Shown: positions 1-6,688, numbered from the stretch's first letter. The stretch is DNA of 6,722 nucleotides from an uncultured Planctomycetaceae bacterium (GCA_945957305.1 CAMFLN010000166.1:1-6722), one strand, 5' to 3'. The notes: generated by a model not told the origin, from the letters alone. Made by a program: numbers and translations.

Positions 1-1579
1 ACACCGGTTCGACCGCGGTTTGCTCGGCGAGCGCCACCGGCAGGCTGGCGGTGACCACCTCCTTGGGCCGGGTGACTTCGCCGCGGCTGAGCAGGTGAAT
101 CGTCGGCACCAACTCCGGCGCTTCATGCCCCAGTACCGATGCAGTCGGCACTTCCAGCAAGCCATCGAACGGCGTGCCGGGCGTGGAAGCCGCCTTCTCA
201 GGCACCGCCAACACGGCGCGGCCGATCGCCGCGAGTAATTCCTGCTTGCGGCGCTCCTCGTCGTCCGTCGGTTTGCGACCGGCCAAGGACTGTTCAAAGA
301 GCCGATAGGCGCGGCGCGCTTCCTCGACCGCCAGGATGCGCGGATAGTGCTGCTTCTGGTCCGCAATCTCCATGGCGTTGACGATCGGGATCTCGACCTG
401 CCGGCTGCCGGCGAACACAGCTTGCAGTCCGTAGTAGTCGCGCTGCGAGATCGCGTCGAACTTGTGATCGTGGCATCGGGCGCAAGCAATCGTCAGGCCG
501 AGAAAGGCGGCTCCGGTCGTGTCGACCCAGTCCGACAGACGTTCGTTGCGCAGTTTTGGAGCATCCATGTTCGATTCATGGATTTGCGGCCCCAAAGCGT
601 ACAGGCCGGTCCCCAGATGCGCTTCGAGATGGCGCAGTTTCTCGGGTGGCATCACGTAGCTGCCGTCGAGATCGAGATTATCGGGCCAGATTTCGTCCCC
701 GGCGATCTGTTCTCTGACGAATACATCGTACGGCTTGTCGTCGTTGAATGATTTGGCGACGTAGTCGCGGTAGCGCCAGGCGTTCTTGAAGTAGATGTCC
801 GTCTCGTATCCGCCGGTGTCAGCATAACGGGCCACGTCGAGCCAGTGCCGCGCCCAACGCTCTCCGTAGTGCGGCGAGGCCAGAAGCTCGTCGATCAGTT
901 TCGCGTAAGCCTGCGGATCGCTATCCGTGACGAATTGTTCCGTTCGCTCGGGAGTAAGGGGCAAGCCGGTCAGGTCGAACGCAGCACGCCGCGCCAATGT
1001 GCGTCGATCAGACAGCGGCGCTGCTTCGAGATGAAGCTCCGCGAGTTTCGTCAGAACAAACGCATCGATCGGGTTCTCGGCCGGTGTCTGCTCGGGCGTG
1101 ATGGTCTGGGGAATATCCGGCCGACGTGGTCGTTGAAACGACCAATGGTTCTTACGCGCGGCGAAATCGTCGGGTTTGTCGATGTCAGTGGCACTTGCAC
1201 GCGCGCCGCCCTCGATCCAACTCCGCACCAGCGCCAACTCGCTGTCGTTCAAGCGGTCCTCGGCTCGTGGCGGCATCTCGCCGGACTCGAGGCGCTCGTA
1301 GAGAAAGCTTTTCGCCGCATCACCGGGAACGATCGCCGGCCCCGATTCGCCCCCTTTAAGGATGCTGCTCGTGGAGCGCATGTCGAGCCCTGATTCCCGC
1401 TTCTGGTCGCCGTGGCAGCCGACGCATCTTGCCAAGAAGAGCGCGCTCGCGCGAGCGGCGATGGTCTCGGCATCGTTGGCGACTTCCTCGCCGCGCACCG
1501 CCGGAGCGCAGGCCGAAAGCACGACCGTCAGTCCGGTGAGCCACACCACGAGGCAACAGTGGGATGAAATGCGTGGCAT
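1..1579 (-). CDS. PSCyt1-PSCyt2 (DUF1549) planctomycete cytochrome c-like protein, partial at its C-terminus
   Basis: The frame is open from an ATG at 1579 to the left edge, giving 526 residues without a stop. Residues 1-30 are a signal sequence containing LSAC at 21-24, which could be a lipobox. A cytochrome c-type domain (PSCyt1) follows, with the heme motif CVGCH at 52-56 and a GEMPP stretch at 100-104 that may supply the methionine ligand. The PSCyt2/DUF1549 domain runs from about 169 (NPIDAFVLTKL) through the family motifs FDLTGLP (201-207), HYGERWARHWLDVARYAD (237-254) and a second CxxCH, CARCHDHK, at 366-373. The usual C-terminal DUF1553 domain would lie beyond the edge. The family is thought to act in the periplasm in heme-dependent redox chemistry, often beside DUF1501 or sulfatase genes, but its substrate is unknown. 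GGAG lies 8 bases before the ATG. The 167 bases upstream separate it from another minus-strand gene, and I see no convincing promoter there. Domain identity is secure; function is not. Confidence 0.95.
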   Translation of the reverse strand, partial: MPRISSHCCLVVWLTGLTVVLSACAPAVRGEEVANDAETIAARASALFLARCVGCHGDQKRESGLDMRSTSSILKGGESGPAIVPGDAAKSFLYERLESGEMPPRAEDRLNDSELALVRSWIEGGARASATDIDKPDDFAARKNHWSFQRPRRPDIPQTITPEQTPAENPIDAFVLTKLAELHLEAAPLSDRRTLARRAAFDLTGLPLTPERTEQFVTDSDPQAYAKLIDELLASPHYGERWARHWLDVARYADTGGYETDIYFKNAWRYRDYVAKSFNDDKPYDVFVREQIAGDEIWPDNLDLDGSYVMPPEKLRHLEAHLGTGLYALGPQIHESNMDAPKLRNERLSDWVDTTGAAFLGLTIACARCHDHKFDAISQRDYYGLQAVFAGSRQVEIPIVNAMEIADQKQHYPRILAVEEARRAYRLFEQSLAGRKPTDDEERRKQELLAAIGRAVLAVPEKAASTPGTPFDGLLEVPTASVLGHEAPELVPTIHLLSRGEVTRPKEVVTASLPVALAEQTAVEPV

Positions 1580-1587
1580 GTGCCGCA

Positions 1588-1591
1588 CTCC
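1588..1591 (-). promoter_or_regulatory. Ribosome binding site of the PSCyt1-PSCyt2 gene
   Basis: On the minus strand GGAG stands 8 bases before the ATG at 1579. This supports that ATG over an in-frame GTG three codons upstream (1588), which overlaps the site. Confidence 0.5.
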
Positions 1592-1746
1592 GCGGGCGGG
1601 TCGAACAAAGTTCGCAGGCGGGAACGAGGTCCGGAGGGCACTTGGTAGAAGACCGCAGGGCCGGGGGTACCAGCCGTGTAGTCTGTGCGATGGAGAGGGG
1701 GCACGCAATGTGCAAATTCCGGCATGCCGCAGACGCAGCCGAGGGC

Positions 1747-2484
1747 CTATTGCTGCGGGTACGCCCGGTAGTTCATGCGGCAGCCATTGGGGCCGCAGTA
1801 GCCGGTCCAGGCATCCGACATGTTGAACGCGCTATAGCCGCCTGGGCCAGCCGCAGTAGCGCCCCGGTAGCCCGTCGTTGTTACGGCCCGCGAGTTATAG
1901 CCCGAGATGTTGTACCCGTCGTAGGCGGCGGGCAGATAACCGTTGAAACCGTAGGCCGGATATTCGCCGTAGCTGTATCCGCCGAAGCCGAAGCCAACCG
2001 GATTGTAAAAAGCCGCGCGTGCAGGAGCCGGCCGGGAAACAGGCTGCGGCGCAACTGCGACAGGTGCATAGGTCGCCGGCGCCACGGCCACGGGCGCGGC
2101 AGACACTGGCGCTGCGTATCCCGCAACAACCACGGGGCTGTTGGTGACGCTACTGCCTGCGGCGTATCCGCCCGCGTAGTTCACAACGACAGGCACTTGG
2201 CGAGCCGGAGCAGTGGGTGTCGAGTAGGTTGCTGCATAAGCGGGCACCGAGGGTGCGGCATTGCGCACCGTGGTCGGCACACCGGGACCCACGAAGACCG
2301 GAGCGCGGTAACCAGCCACGACCGGCGTTGTGTGTCCGGTGGGGCTTTGTCCCGGCACAGCCGCGTATCCTGGCACGCCCATCGGCGCGGGGGCAAAGGG
2401 CCCCGCGGCATCAACAGTGGCGATCAGCGCGCAATGCACGATGCTGATTGCCAAGCAGACCAGGATGCGTTTTGTCAGCCGCAT
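1747..2484 (-). CDS. Secreted low-complexity Gly/Ala/Pro/Val/Tyr-rich protein, function unknown
   Basis: The product has 245 residues and I do not recognise a named family. Residues 1-26 form a classical Sec signal peptide: MRLTKR, a hydrophobic core, then VDA before likely cleavage at 26 or 27. The mature part is compositionally biased. Residues 28-150 are Pro/Ala/Val-rich with imperfect repeats: PVVAGY at 54-59, PVVVNYAGGY at 98-107, PVVVAGY at 117-123, and APVAVAP twice at 130-146. Residues 159-229 are Gly/Tyr/Asn-rich. Eleven Gly-Tyr dipeptides are scattered along it. The mature chain has no lysine, only three acidic residues and about nine arginines, so it is basic. Its only two cysteines sit in CGPNGC at 230-235, near the end. 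The frame stays open upstream to 2745, but the start at 2484 is preferred because the signal peptide begins there and a promoter lies inside the longer version. No clear Shine-Dalgarno is present. An envelope or matrix role is inferred from composition only. Confidence 0.8.
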   Translation of the reverse strand: MRLTKRILVCLAISIVHCALIATVDAAGPFAPAPMGVPGYAAVPGQSPTGHTTPVVAGYRAPVFVGPGVPTTVRNAAPSVPAYAATYSTPTAPARQVPVVVNYAGGYAAGSSVTNSPVVVAGYAAPVSAAPVAVAPATYAPVAVAPQPVSRPAPARAAFYNPVGFGFGGYSYGEYPAYGFNGYLPAAYDGYNISGYNSRAVTTTGYRGATAAGPGGYSAFNMSDAWTGYCGPNGCRMNYRAYPQQ

Positions 2485-2962
2485 AGAAATCACGCGAGCA
2501 TGCTGCAGTAAGGAGTGACGACGTATTGTAGCACCGTTCGCGGCGCGTCTAGCAATGGCGACCGTCATGGAGACAAAAACCGCCAGGCCGCGCGCCGGCA
2601 GTGCTAGCCAAGTGTGCCCCGGCAAGGATGGCTTACGAATTGAGCGCAGGCAAACTCCGCACAGAGCGCATTTCCGCGACGACCGGCGCCAGTGCACCTT
2701 TTCGAGTTGTCGCCCGGGCGGTTTCCTGGCCGCTGCGCTCGCCAAATGACAGCGAATGATGGTAGCGGTGGACAGTTGGCCTGCCAGGGATTTCCCGAGT
2801 CCCTGTCCGAGGATCCCGATTCACAGCCAGGTACCGCGCCAGCGATGTTTTTTGCCCTCGCACAGGCCGGCAGTTAGGCTGTAGCCGCGACCGCCGCTGG
2901 GCGACACCCTTGCGCGGCACAAGTCGCTCTCCCGCCGAACGACTCTCCACTGCGAGCCTGCC
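2485..2962. other. Divergent intergenic region, 478 bases, no credible gene
   Basis: This stretch separates the minus-strand secreted-protein gene from the plus-strand DUF59 fusion gene, so it should hold promoters for both. The left end carries the extended -10 promoter described separately. For the rightward gene I find only a weak pair, TTGCCC (2852-2857) and TAGGCT (2875-2880), 17 bases apart. Hairpin-prone segments are CAGGGA/TCCCTG (2785-2790 and 2800-2805), overlapping a wider GGACAG/CTGTCC pair (2770-2775 and 2803-2808), and a bulged stem at 2901-2927. GAGCGCA occurs twice, 22 bases apart, at 2642 and 2664. Short open frames here have no start signals or recognisable products. Confidence 0.6.
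2525..2555 (-). promoter_or_regulatory. Predicted extended -10 promoter for the low-complexity secreted protein gene
   Basis: On the minus strand TGCTACAAT (2533-2525) matches an extended -10 box, with five of six bases of TATAAT. A weak -35 candidate, TTGCTA (2555-2550), is 19 bases upstream, which is long, but an extended -10 can compensate. The expected transcript start near 2518 would give a leader of about 34 bases before the ATG at 2484. Motif evidence only. Confidence 0.45.
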
Positions 2963-4759
2963 ATGCCCCCAATTCACTATCAGGACCACACCGATACTGT
3001 CGAACGAAAGCTTGCGCTGTTGCGCGAGGCCTACTCCGCCGGTCAGCTCGACGTGGCGATGTCTCTGGCAGTGTCACTGCGCGACACGCTCGGTTATGAG
3101 CGCCAGTCGGCGCCGCCGGCGGCAGCGGCGGACGTGACGGCGGAGAGTTTTCTGCCAGTGTCGCAATTGCCTGCGCCCGTGATGCAGTGGGCGCGGGGTT
3201 GGTTGCACTGCCGTCCCCTGATGCTCAGCGAAACCTTAGGCATCGCGCGCGAGCATGAACCTGTGGATTTGAGCATCGCCCTCAAGGCCAACCAGATCAT
3301 GGATCCGGGACGCGAATTGCGAGTCGCACGTTGGGATGCGGCGCAGCGCCGACTGTATGAAGTTCCTAGCCAGGTCTACAGCCACACACGGCATGAAGGT
3401 CAGGTGCGCTGCCGGCTCGTATTTCAAGCGGACGTCGCGGCGCATGAGTCGGGGCACTATTTTCTCTTCGCCGGCAATTCGCTGGCGGAATGCCCCGATT
3501 ACGTGAGCGACCTGCGAGTTGCCGGCGAGGGGTATGGCCTAGACGTGGCGAACAATTTTTATCGCGTGGCGCTGTCACGACAGACCGGCCAGATCGAGCG
3601 GCTGACGTACGCCCGCGAGCATGGCCTGGAACTGTATGCCGGCGGCAAGGGACATGGGGAGCCGCCGGATATCGATTGGGGGCATGATTACGTCGACCAG
3701 GGGAACTTTCAGAAACTGCGCATGCGCAACTGGCCCGAGTGCCCGAACTTCGAAGTCGTGCGCGGCCCATTGTGCGTGCAAGTGCGGCGGTGGGGCTTTC
3801 CGTACAGTCCCTTGCACCCGTTGTTCACTCCCAGCCGTATGCACACTGATATTACGTACACGTTTTACTCCGGCGTGCCGTATTTTCTGAAGCAGGGGAG
3901 CATGGACATGGTGCAGGATTTCCGCATCGAAGCCATGCGCGACGACGAATGGGTTTTCTCAGGTTATTCGTTTACCGAGATGGTCTGGATCGACGCTGAC
4001 GGCCGACTGCACGAAGGTGAAGTCCCGGCGGCGCAGAACGATGCTCTGTGGGGCGTCGGTTTTTACAACCGTACGAGCCGCGATTCCTTTATTGCCTTGC
4101 GACTGGCGCACGAAGCTCACAGGCGAGACAGCATCGCGCATGGTGGTGTGCCCACTTTGCATTATGCGGGGCACGGCCAACTGTGGAGCCGGTACCCTGC
4201 ACAACAGACCGAGATGAAAGCCGGCATGTCGCTAAGGCAGAAAAATGCCTATTGGCTGGCTCCCTATCCCGTGCAAAATGCCGCGGAGCAAATTCAAGCG
4301 ACACGCCAGGCGCTGTTGACGCCGCTGGTCCTACATAGCGAAATGCCGCCGAACCTGGCCGGCGCCGCGGCGGGAGGTCGCCCTTTAGCGCGCTACGGCG
4401 AAACACCCGATACGGCCGCGCTCAAGCCGCGCATCTGGCAAACGCTGCGCGAAGTACGCGATGAGCAACTGTACGAGATCGATGCCAACGTCGTCGACCT
4501 GGGTTTGATCTGCGATGTCCGTGAACGTGACGGCCGCGTGCAGATCCTGATGACAATGCCCCACCGTGGCCGGCCGGTGTATCAATTCTTCGTTTCCCAA
4601 GGAGGGGGCCGCGTCAGCGAAGGGATCCGCGAACGGCTGCTCAAGCTGCCCGGCGTACGCGATGTGGTCGTCGACTTTACCTGGGAACCGGCATGGACCG
4701 CGGCGCGACTGACGGATCGTGGCAGAGAGCAGTTGGGGATGATGCAGGAAAAATCGTGA
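2963..4759 (+). CDS. Uncharacterised protein with a C-terminal MIP18/DUF59 (FeS_assembly_P) domain
   Basis: The product has 598 residues and no signal peptide or membrane segment, so it is probably cytoplasmic. Residues 10-48 look helical; 49-60 is an Ala/Pro linker. Residues about 98-460 have strand-rich patterning. EPVDLSIAL (99-107), VPSQVYSH and NNFYRVALSRQTGQIERL (from 197) resemble the beta-sandwich domains of large carbohydrate-active enzymes, but I cannot assign a family or catalytic residues. Residues 487-592 match the MIP18/PaaD/SufT-like DUF59 fold: NVVDLGLI (509-516), VQILMTM (526-532), LKLPGVRDVVVDFTWEPAWT (560-579) and RGREQLG (586-592). DUF59 proteins normally help deliver iron-sulfur clusters and are often only about 100-150 residues. 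Here the position of the conserved cysteine, after the threonine-rich strand, reads GRP (536-538), so cysteine is replaced by arginine. ATG 2963 is the first start after an in-frame stop at 2882 and lacks a Shine-Dalgarno. The gene stands alone on its strand, with no Suf or Isc gene nearby. The DUF59 call is strong; function is open. Confidence 0.9.
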   Translation: MPPIHYQDHTDTVERKLALLREAYSAGQLDVAMSLAVSLRDTLGYERQSAPPAAAADVTAESFLPVSQLPAPVMQWARGWLHCRPLMLSETLGIAREHEPVDLSIALKANQIMDPGRELRVARWDAAQRRLYEVPSQVYSHTRHEGQVRCRLVFQADVAAHESGHYFLFAGNSLAECPDYVSDLRVAGEGYGLDVANNFYRVALSRQTGQIERLTYAREHGLELYAGGKGHGEPPDIDWGHDYVDQGNFQKLRMRNWPECPNFEVVRGPLCVQVRRWGFPYSPLHPLFTPSRMHTDITYTFYSGVPYFLKQGSMDMVQDFRIEAMRDDEWVFSGYSFTEMVWIDADGRLHEGEVPAAQNDALWGVGFYNRTSRDSFIALRLAHEAHRRDSIAHGGVPTLHYAGHGQLWSRYPAQQTEMKAGMSLRQKNAYWLAPYPVQNAAEQIQATRQALLTPLVLHSEMPPNLAGAAAGGRPLARYGETPDTAALKPRIWQTLREVRDEQLYEIDANVVDLGLICDVRERDGRVQILMTMPHRGRPVYQFFVSQGGGRVSEGIRERLLKLPGVRDVVVDFTWEPAWTAARLTDRGREQLGMMQEKS

Positions 4760-4779
4760 ACGATGAGAATTGTGGTAGT

Positions 4780-4814
4780 GCGGTAGCGAGCCGCCGCTGT
4801 CTGCCGCTTAGTTT
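4780..4814 (+). terminator. Possible terminator hairpin between convergent genes
   Basis: GCGGTAG (4780-4786) can pair with CTGCCGC (4801-4807), seven pairs including one G-T wobble, followed by a modest T-rich tail TTAGTTT. It starts 20 bases after the stop of the DUF59 fusion gene and ends 12 bases before the stop of the opposing amidohydrolase gene, where a terminator is expected. The tail is too weak for certainty. Confidence 0.35.
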
Positions 4815-4819
4815 GCGAT

Positions 4820-5782
4820 TTACGTCAGGAGCTTCCACAATTTCGCGGCGTTGGTGCCCAGGATCTTTGTCTGATCATCTGGCGTAAAGAACGGAATCTT
4901 TTCGCGCACCAGTTCCAGCTCCTCCGCCAGAGTCGGGCGCTTATAGTAGGTTCTGGCTTTGCCGGGATAGCCGGTCCCCCAGAGCAGGCGGTCCGGACCG
5001 AATGCGTCGTACACCAGCTTCACCCACGGCAGCGCATCGCTAAAGGGGTATTTCTGCGATTTTGAAACGGAGCTCAGCTCCGAAACTTTCACGCGCACGT
5101 TCGGATACTTCGCCAGGGCCAACAGCTTTTGCATCTCGGGCATAGGATCCGCAACCGACAGGTCGATCTGGCTCAAGTGGTCGATGATCGTCGGCACTTC
5201 GGGGAATTGGCGGAGCATGACTTCCAGCTTCGGCAGTTGATCCGTCGCGATGAAAAAATTCAATACGGCGCCCAGTTGCGTCGCTTTCTGCCACATGCGA
5301 CGCGCGGGCTCGGCGGTGAGCCAATCGTCTTTGCCCTTGTAGTAGATCGGGCTGAACCGCATGCCCGAGAGTCCGTGCTCCTCGATCCAATAGGCCAGCC
5401 GGTCAGCGACGTTCGCGTCGGTGGGATCGACGAGGCCGTGGCCACGCAGCCGCGTGGGACATGTGCGAACGCAATGCGCCGTGTAGCGGTTGTCCCAACC
5501 GTGGCAGATCGTTTGCACGAGGATGGCATGCGTCACGCCGCCTGCGTCCATGTCTGCGAGCAAGGCCTCGACCGTGCCGTCGGCATCGGGGGGCTGATAA
5601 TCGGCCTGGTACGGATGCGCGAAAGAAAATCGCTGGGGGTCGTTGATCCACACGTGCATGTGGGTGTCGACCACGGGGGACTTGAATGGGGGTGTTGGTT
5701 TGGCCGTGGCGAAAGCTGAATGCAAACAACCAGCAGCAGCAGCGGAAGAAGCGGCAGCAAGAAATTCGCGGCGATCCAGCAT
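4820..5782 (-). CDS. Tat-exported amidohydrolase family protein (Amidohydro_2, TIM barrel)
   Basis: The product has 320 residues. It begins with a twin-arginine signal, RREFLA at 4-9, and an Ala-rich core to about 27. AAGC at 16-19 could be a weak lipobox. The mature protein shows the amidohydrolase-2 layout: metal-binding HxH in VVDTHMHVW (H41, H43), GVTHAILVQ (82-90), the arginine strand SGMRF (139-143), IIDHLSQ with H202, and the typical end ILGTNAAKLW. The family performs metal-dependent hydrolysis or decarboxylation of cyclic or aromatic substrates, including lactones; the substrate here cannot be told. The strand-8 motif, usually GSD followed by an aromatic and proline with a metal-binding or catalytic Asp, reads WGTGYPG (268-274), with Gly271 in place of Asp. 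The strand-5 position often held by His appears to be Phe177, as in lactonase-like members. The start is supported by a strong ribosome site. The gene follows the TPM gene by ten bases and is probably co-transcribed with it. Confidence 0.92.
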   Translation of the reverse strand: MLDRREFLAAASSAAAAGCLHSAFATAKPTPPFKSPVVDTHMHVWINDPQRFSFAHPYQADYQPPDADGTVEALLADMDAGGVTHAILVQTICHGWDNRYTAHCVRTCPTRLRGHGLVDPTDANVADRLAYWIEEHGLSGMRFSPIYYKGKDDWLTAEPARRMWQKATQLGAVLNFFIATDQLPKLEVMLRQFPEVPTIIDHLSQIDLSVADPMPEMQKLLALAKYPNVRVKVSELSSVSKSQKYPFSDALPWVKLVYDAFGPDRLLWGTGYPGKARTYYKRPTLAEELELVREKIPFFTPDDQTKILGTNAAKLWKLLT

Positions 5783-5785
5783 TTG

Positions 5786-5792
5786 TCACCTC
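5786..5792 (-). promoter_or_regulatory. Strong Shine-Dalgarno of the amidohydrolase gene
   Basis: On the minus strand GAGGTGA (5792-5786) is a seven-base match to the anti-Shine-Dalgarno complement. GAGG lies 6 bases from the ATG at 5782. It begins immediately after the TGA stop of the upstream TPM gene (5795-5793), an arrangement that favours translational coupling. Confidence 0.8.
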
Positions 5793-6599
5793 TCACCAAC
5801 TGCCGCTGACGCCGCCGCCGCCGGAGCTGCCGCCGCCGCCGAACGAGCCCCCACCGCCGCCGAAGCCGCTCGATCCGCCGGAACTGCCGCTGCCCGACGA
5901 GAGAACCGAAACACCGACATCGCCCAGCACGCGTCCCCAATACCAGACGTCGTACAGGTCCCCGGTCCACACGCGGCGATGATGTTGCCGGCGCATGGAG
6001 TTGAAGAGCAGCAGCAAAAAGATCACGGCGAAGACGACGAGCACCAACGTGGCCGTGATGTCATCGTGATCGGGCGGATCGTGGCGAATTTCAGGCACCC
6101 CTTCGAGTTTGACCCCCGCGTCATCGGCCACCTTGTTGGCCAGAGCGACTGTCAGCTCGTTGATGCCGTCGGAATAGCGCCCCGCTTTGAAATACTGGTC
6201 GCGCACCTTGCGCCACAACGACCCGCACCACGAATCCGGCAGCGGCCCTTCGAGCCCGTAGCCGGTGTGAATGCGGATCTTGTGCTCGTTGACGTCGATC
6301 ACGACCAGCGCGCCGTTGTCTTTACCTTTCTGGCCGAGTTTCCACAGTTCGTAATGACGCTGGCCGAAATCGGCGATGTCCTCGCCGTCGGCCGTGCGAA
6401 TGGTGAGGACCTTGATCTGGGCCGAGGTCTTGCGCTCAAGCTCGGCCAGATAATCCTCGAGGCGCTGGCGCACAGCCGGCTCGATGATTTTCGCCTGATC
6501 GACGACGCGCGTGCCAGGGTCGCGCACGGTGACCTCGGCCCGCGCCAGCGTAGCGCAACAGACCGACAGTATGCCGGCCAACACCACGAGGCGCGCCAC
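5793..6599 (-). CDS. TPM-domain (YgcG-like) membrane-anchored protein with Gly/Ser-rich tail
   Basis: The product has 268 residues. Residues 1-21 are a signal peptide ending in ARA, with cleavage expected before E22. The TPM domain spans about 25-165: VVDQAKII (32-39), SAQIKVLTI (59-67), DNGALVVIDV (94-103), KIRIHTGYGLEGPLPD (107-122) and AGRYSDGINEL (139-149). A membrane helix covers about 181-199, followed by the basic stretch RRQHHRR (203-209). Residues 234-268 are Gly/Ser-rich and end in SGSW, typical of the YgcG branch. The TPM domain is therefore predicted outside the membrane, with the tail on the cytoplasmic side. Related TPM domains (PF04536) include a plant thylakoid phosphatase implicated in photosystem II repair, but most bacterial members have no proven role. 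The start is a GTG at 6599 with no strong ribosome site; no in-frame ATG lies between it and the right edge. The amidohydrolase gene follows ten bases downstream. Confidence 0.93.
   Translation of the reverse strand: MARLVVLAGILSVCCATLARAEVTVRDPGTRVVDQAKIIEPAVRQRLEDYLAELERKTSAQIKVLTIRTADGEDIADFGQRHYELWKLGQKGKDNGALVVIDVNEHKIRIHTGYGLEGPLPDSWCGSLWRKVRDQYFKAGRYSDGINELTVALANKVADDAGVKLEGVPEIRHDPPDHDDITATLVLVVFAVIFLLLLFNSMRRQHHRRVWTGDLYDVWYWGRVLGDVGVSVLSSGSGSSGGSSGFGGGGGSFGGGGSSGGGGVSGSW
5796..5900. repeat. GCC/CCG trinucleotide-rich tract encoding the Gly/Ser tail
   Basis: Runs of GCC/CCG triplets, purest at 5811-5822 and 5829-5841, encode poly-glycine blocks at the C-terminus of the TPM protein. 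On the plus strand they create a spurious proline-rich reading frame. Such tracts can change length by slippage in steps that keep the frame. Confidence 0.8.
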
Positions 6600-6622
6600 T
6601 GCTTTGTCAGCTCGAAAAGTTC

Positions 6623-6653
6623 GGGTGCCATGCTCACGCTGGCGTGAGCATGG
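6623..6653 (+). repeat. Palindromic repeat element, copy 1 (REP-like)
   Basis: GGGTGCCATG at 6623-6632 opens the element. CCATGCTCACGC (6628-6639) and GCGTGAGCATGG (6642-6653) form a perfect 12-base inverted repeat around TG; as RNA the innermost pair would open to give a four-base loop. TTTT follows on the plus strand, but no plus-strand gene precedes it, so a terminator role is unlikely. It ends 24 bases upstream of the GTG start of the TPM gene. Confidence 0.75.
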
Positions 6654-6688
6654 TTTTGCTTGCAGTAGGTGTCCTCTCGACGCTTCGG

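Noticed and set aside
1720..1729. Perfect palindrome CGGCATGCCG after the stop of the secreted-protein gene
   Set aside because: There is no loop or T-tract, so it is not a convincing terminator, and a ten-base palindrome is expected by chance at this GC content.
1564..2511. Plus-strand open frame of 315 residues opposite the secreted protein
   Set aside because: It is Arg/His/Cys-rich with no domain or ribosome site. The opposite strand has a signal peptide and a promoter, so this is a shadow.
2485..2745. N-terminal extension of the secreted protein, giving 332 residues
   Set aside because: The extension is Arg-rich, would bury a perfect signal peptide inside the protein, and spans the extended -10 promoter.
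2692..2877. Small plus-strand open frame of 61 residues in the divergent region
   Set aside because: No ribosome site, no recognisable motif, and it overlaps hairpin-prone noncoding sequence.
5811..5880. Proline-rich plus-strand peptide in the triplet tract
   Set aside because: It is the antisense reading of the glycine tail of the TPM protein.
5643..6647. Plus-strand open frame of 334 residues
   Set aside because: It lies antisense to the TPM and amidohydrolase genes, whose domain motifs are clear, and its sequence is a GC-rich shadow with no recognisable domain.
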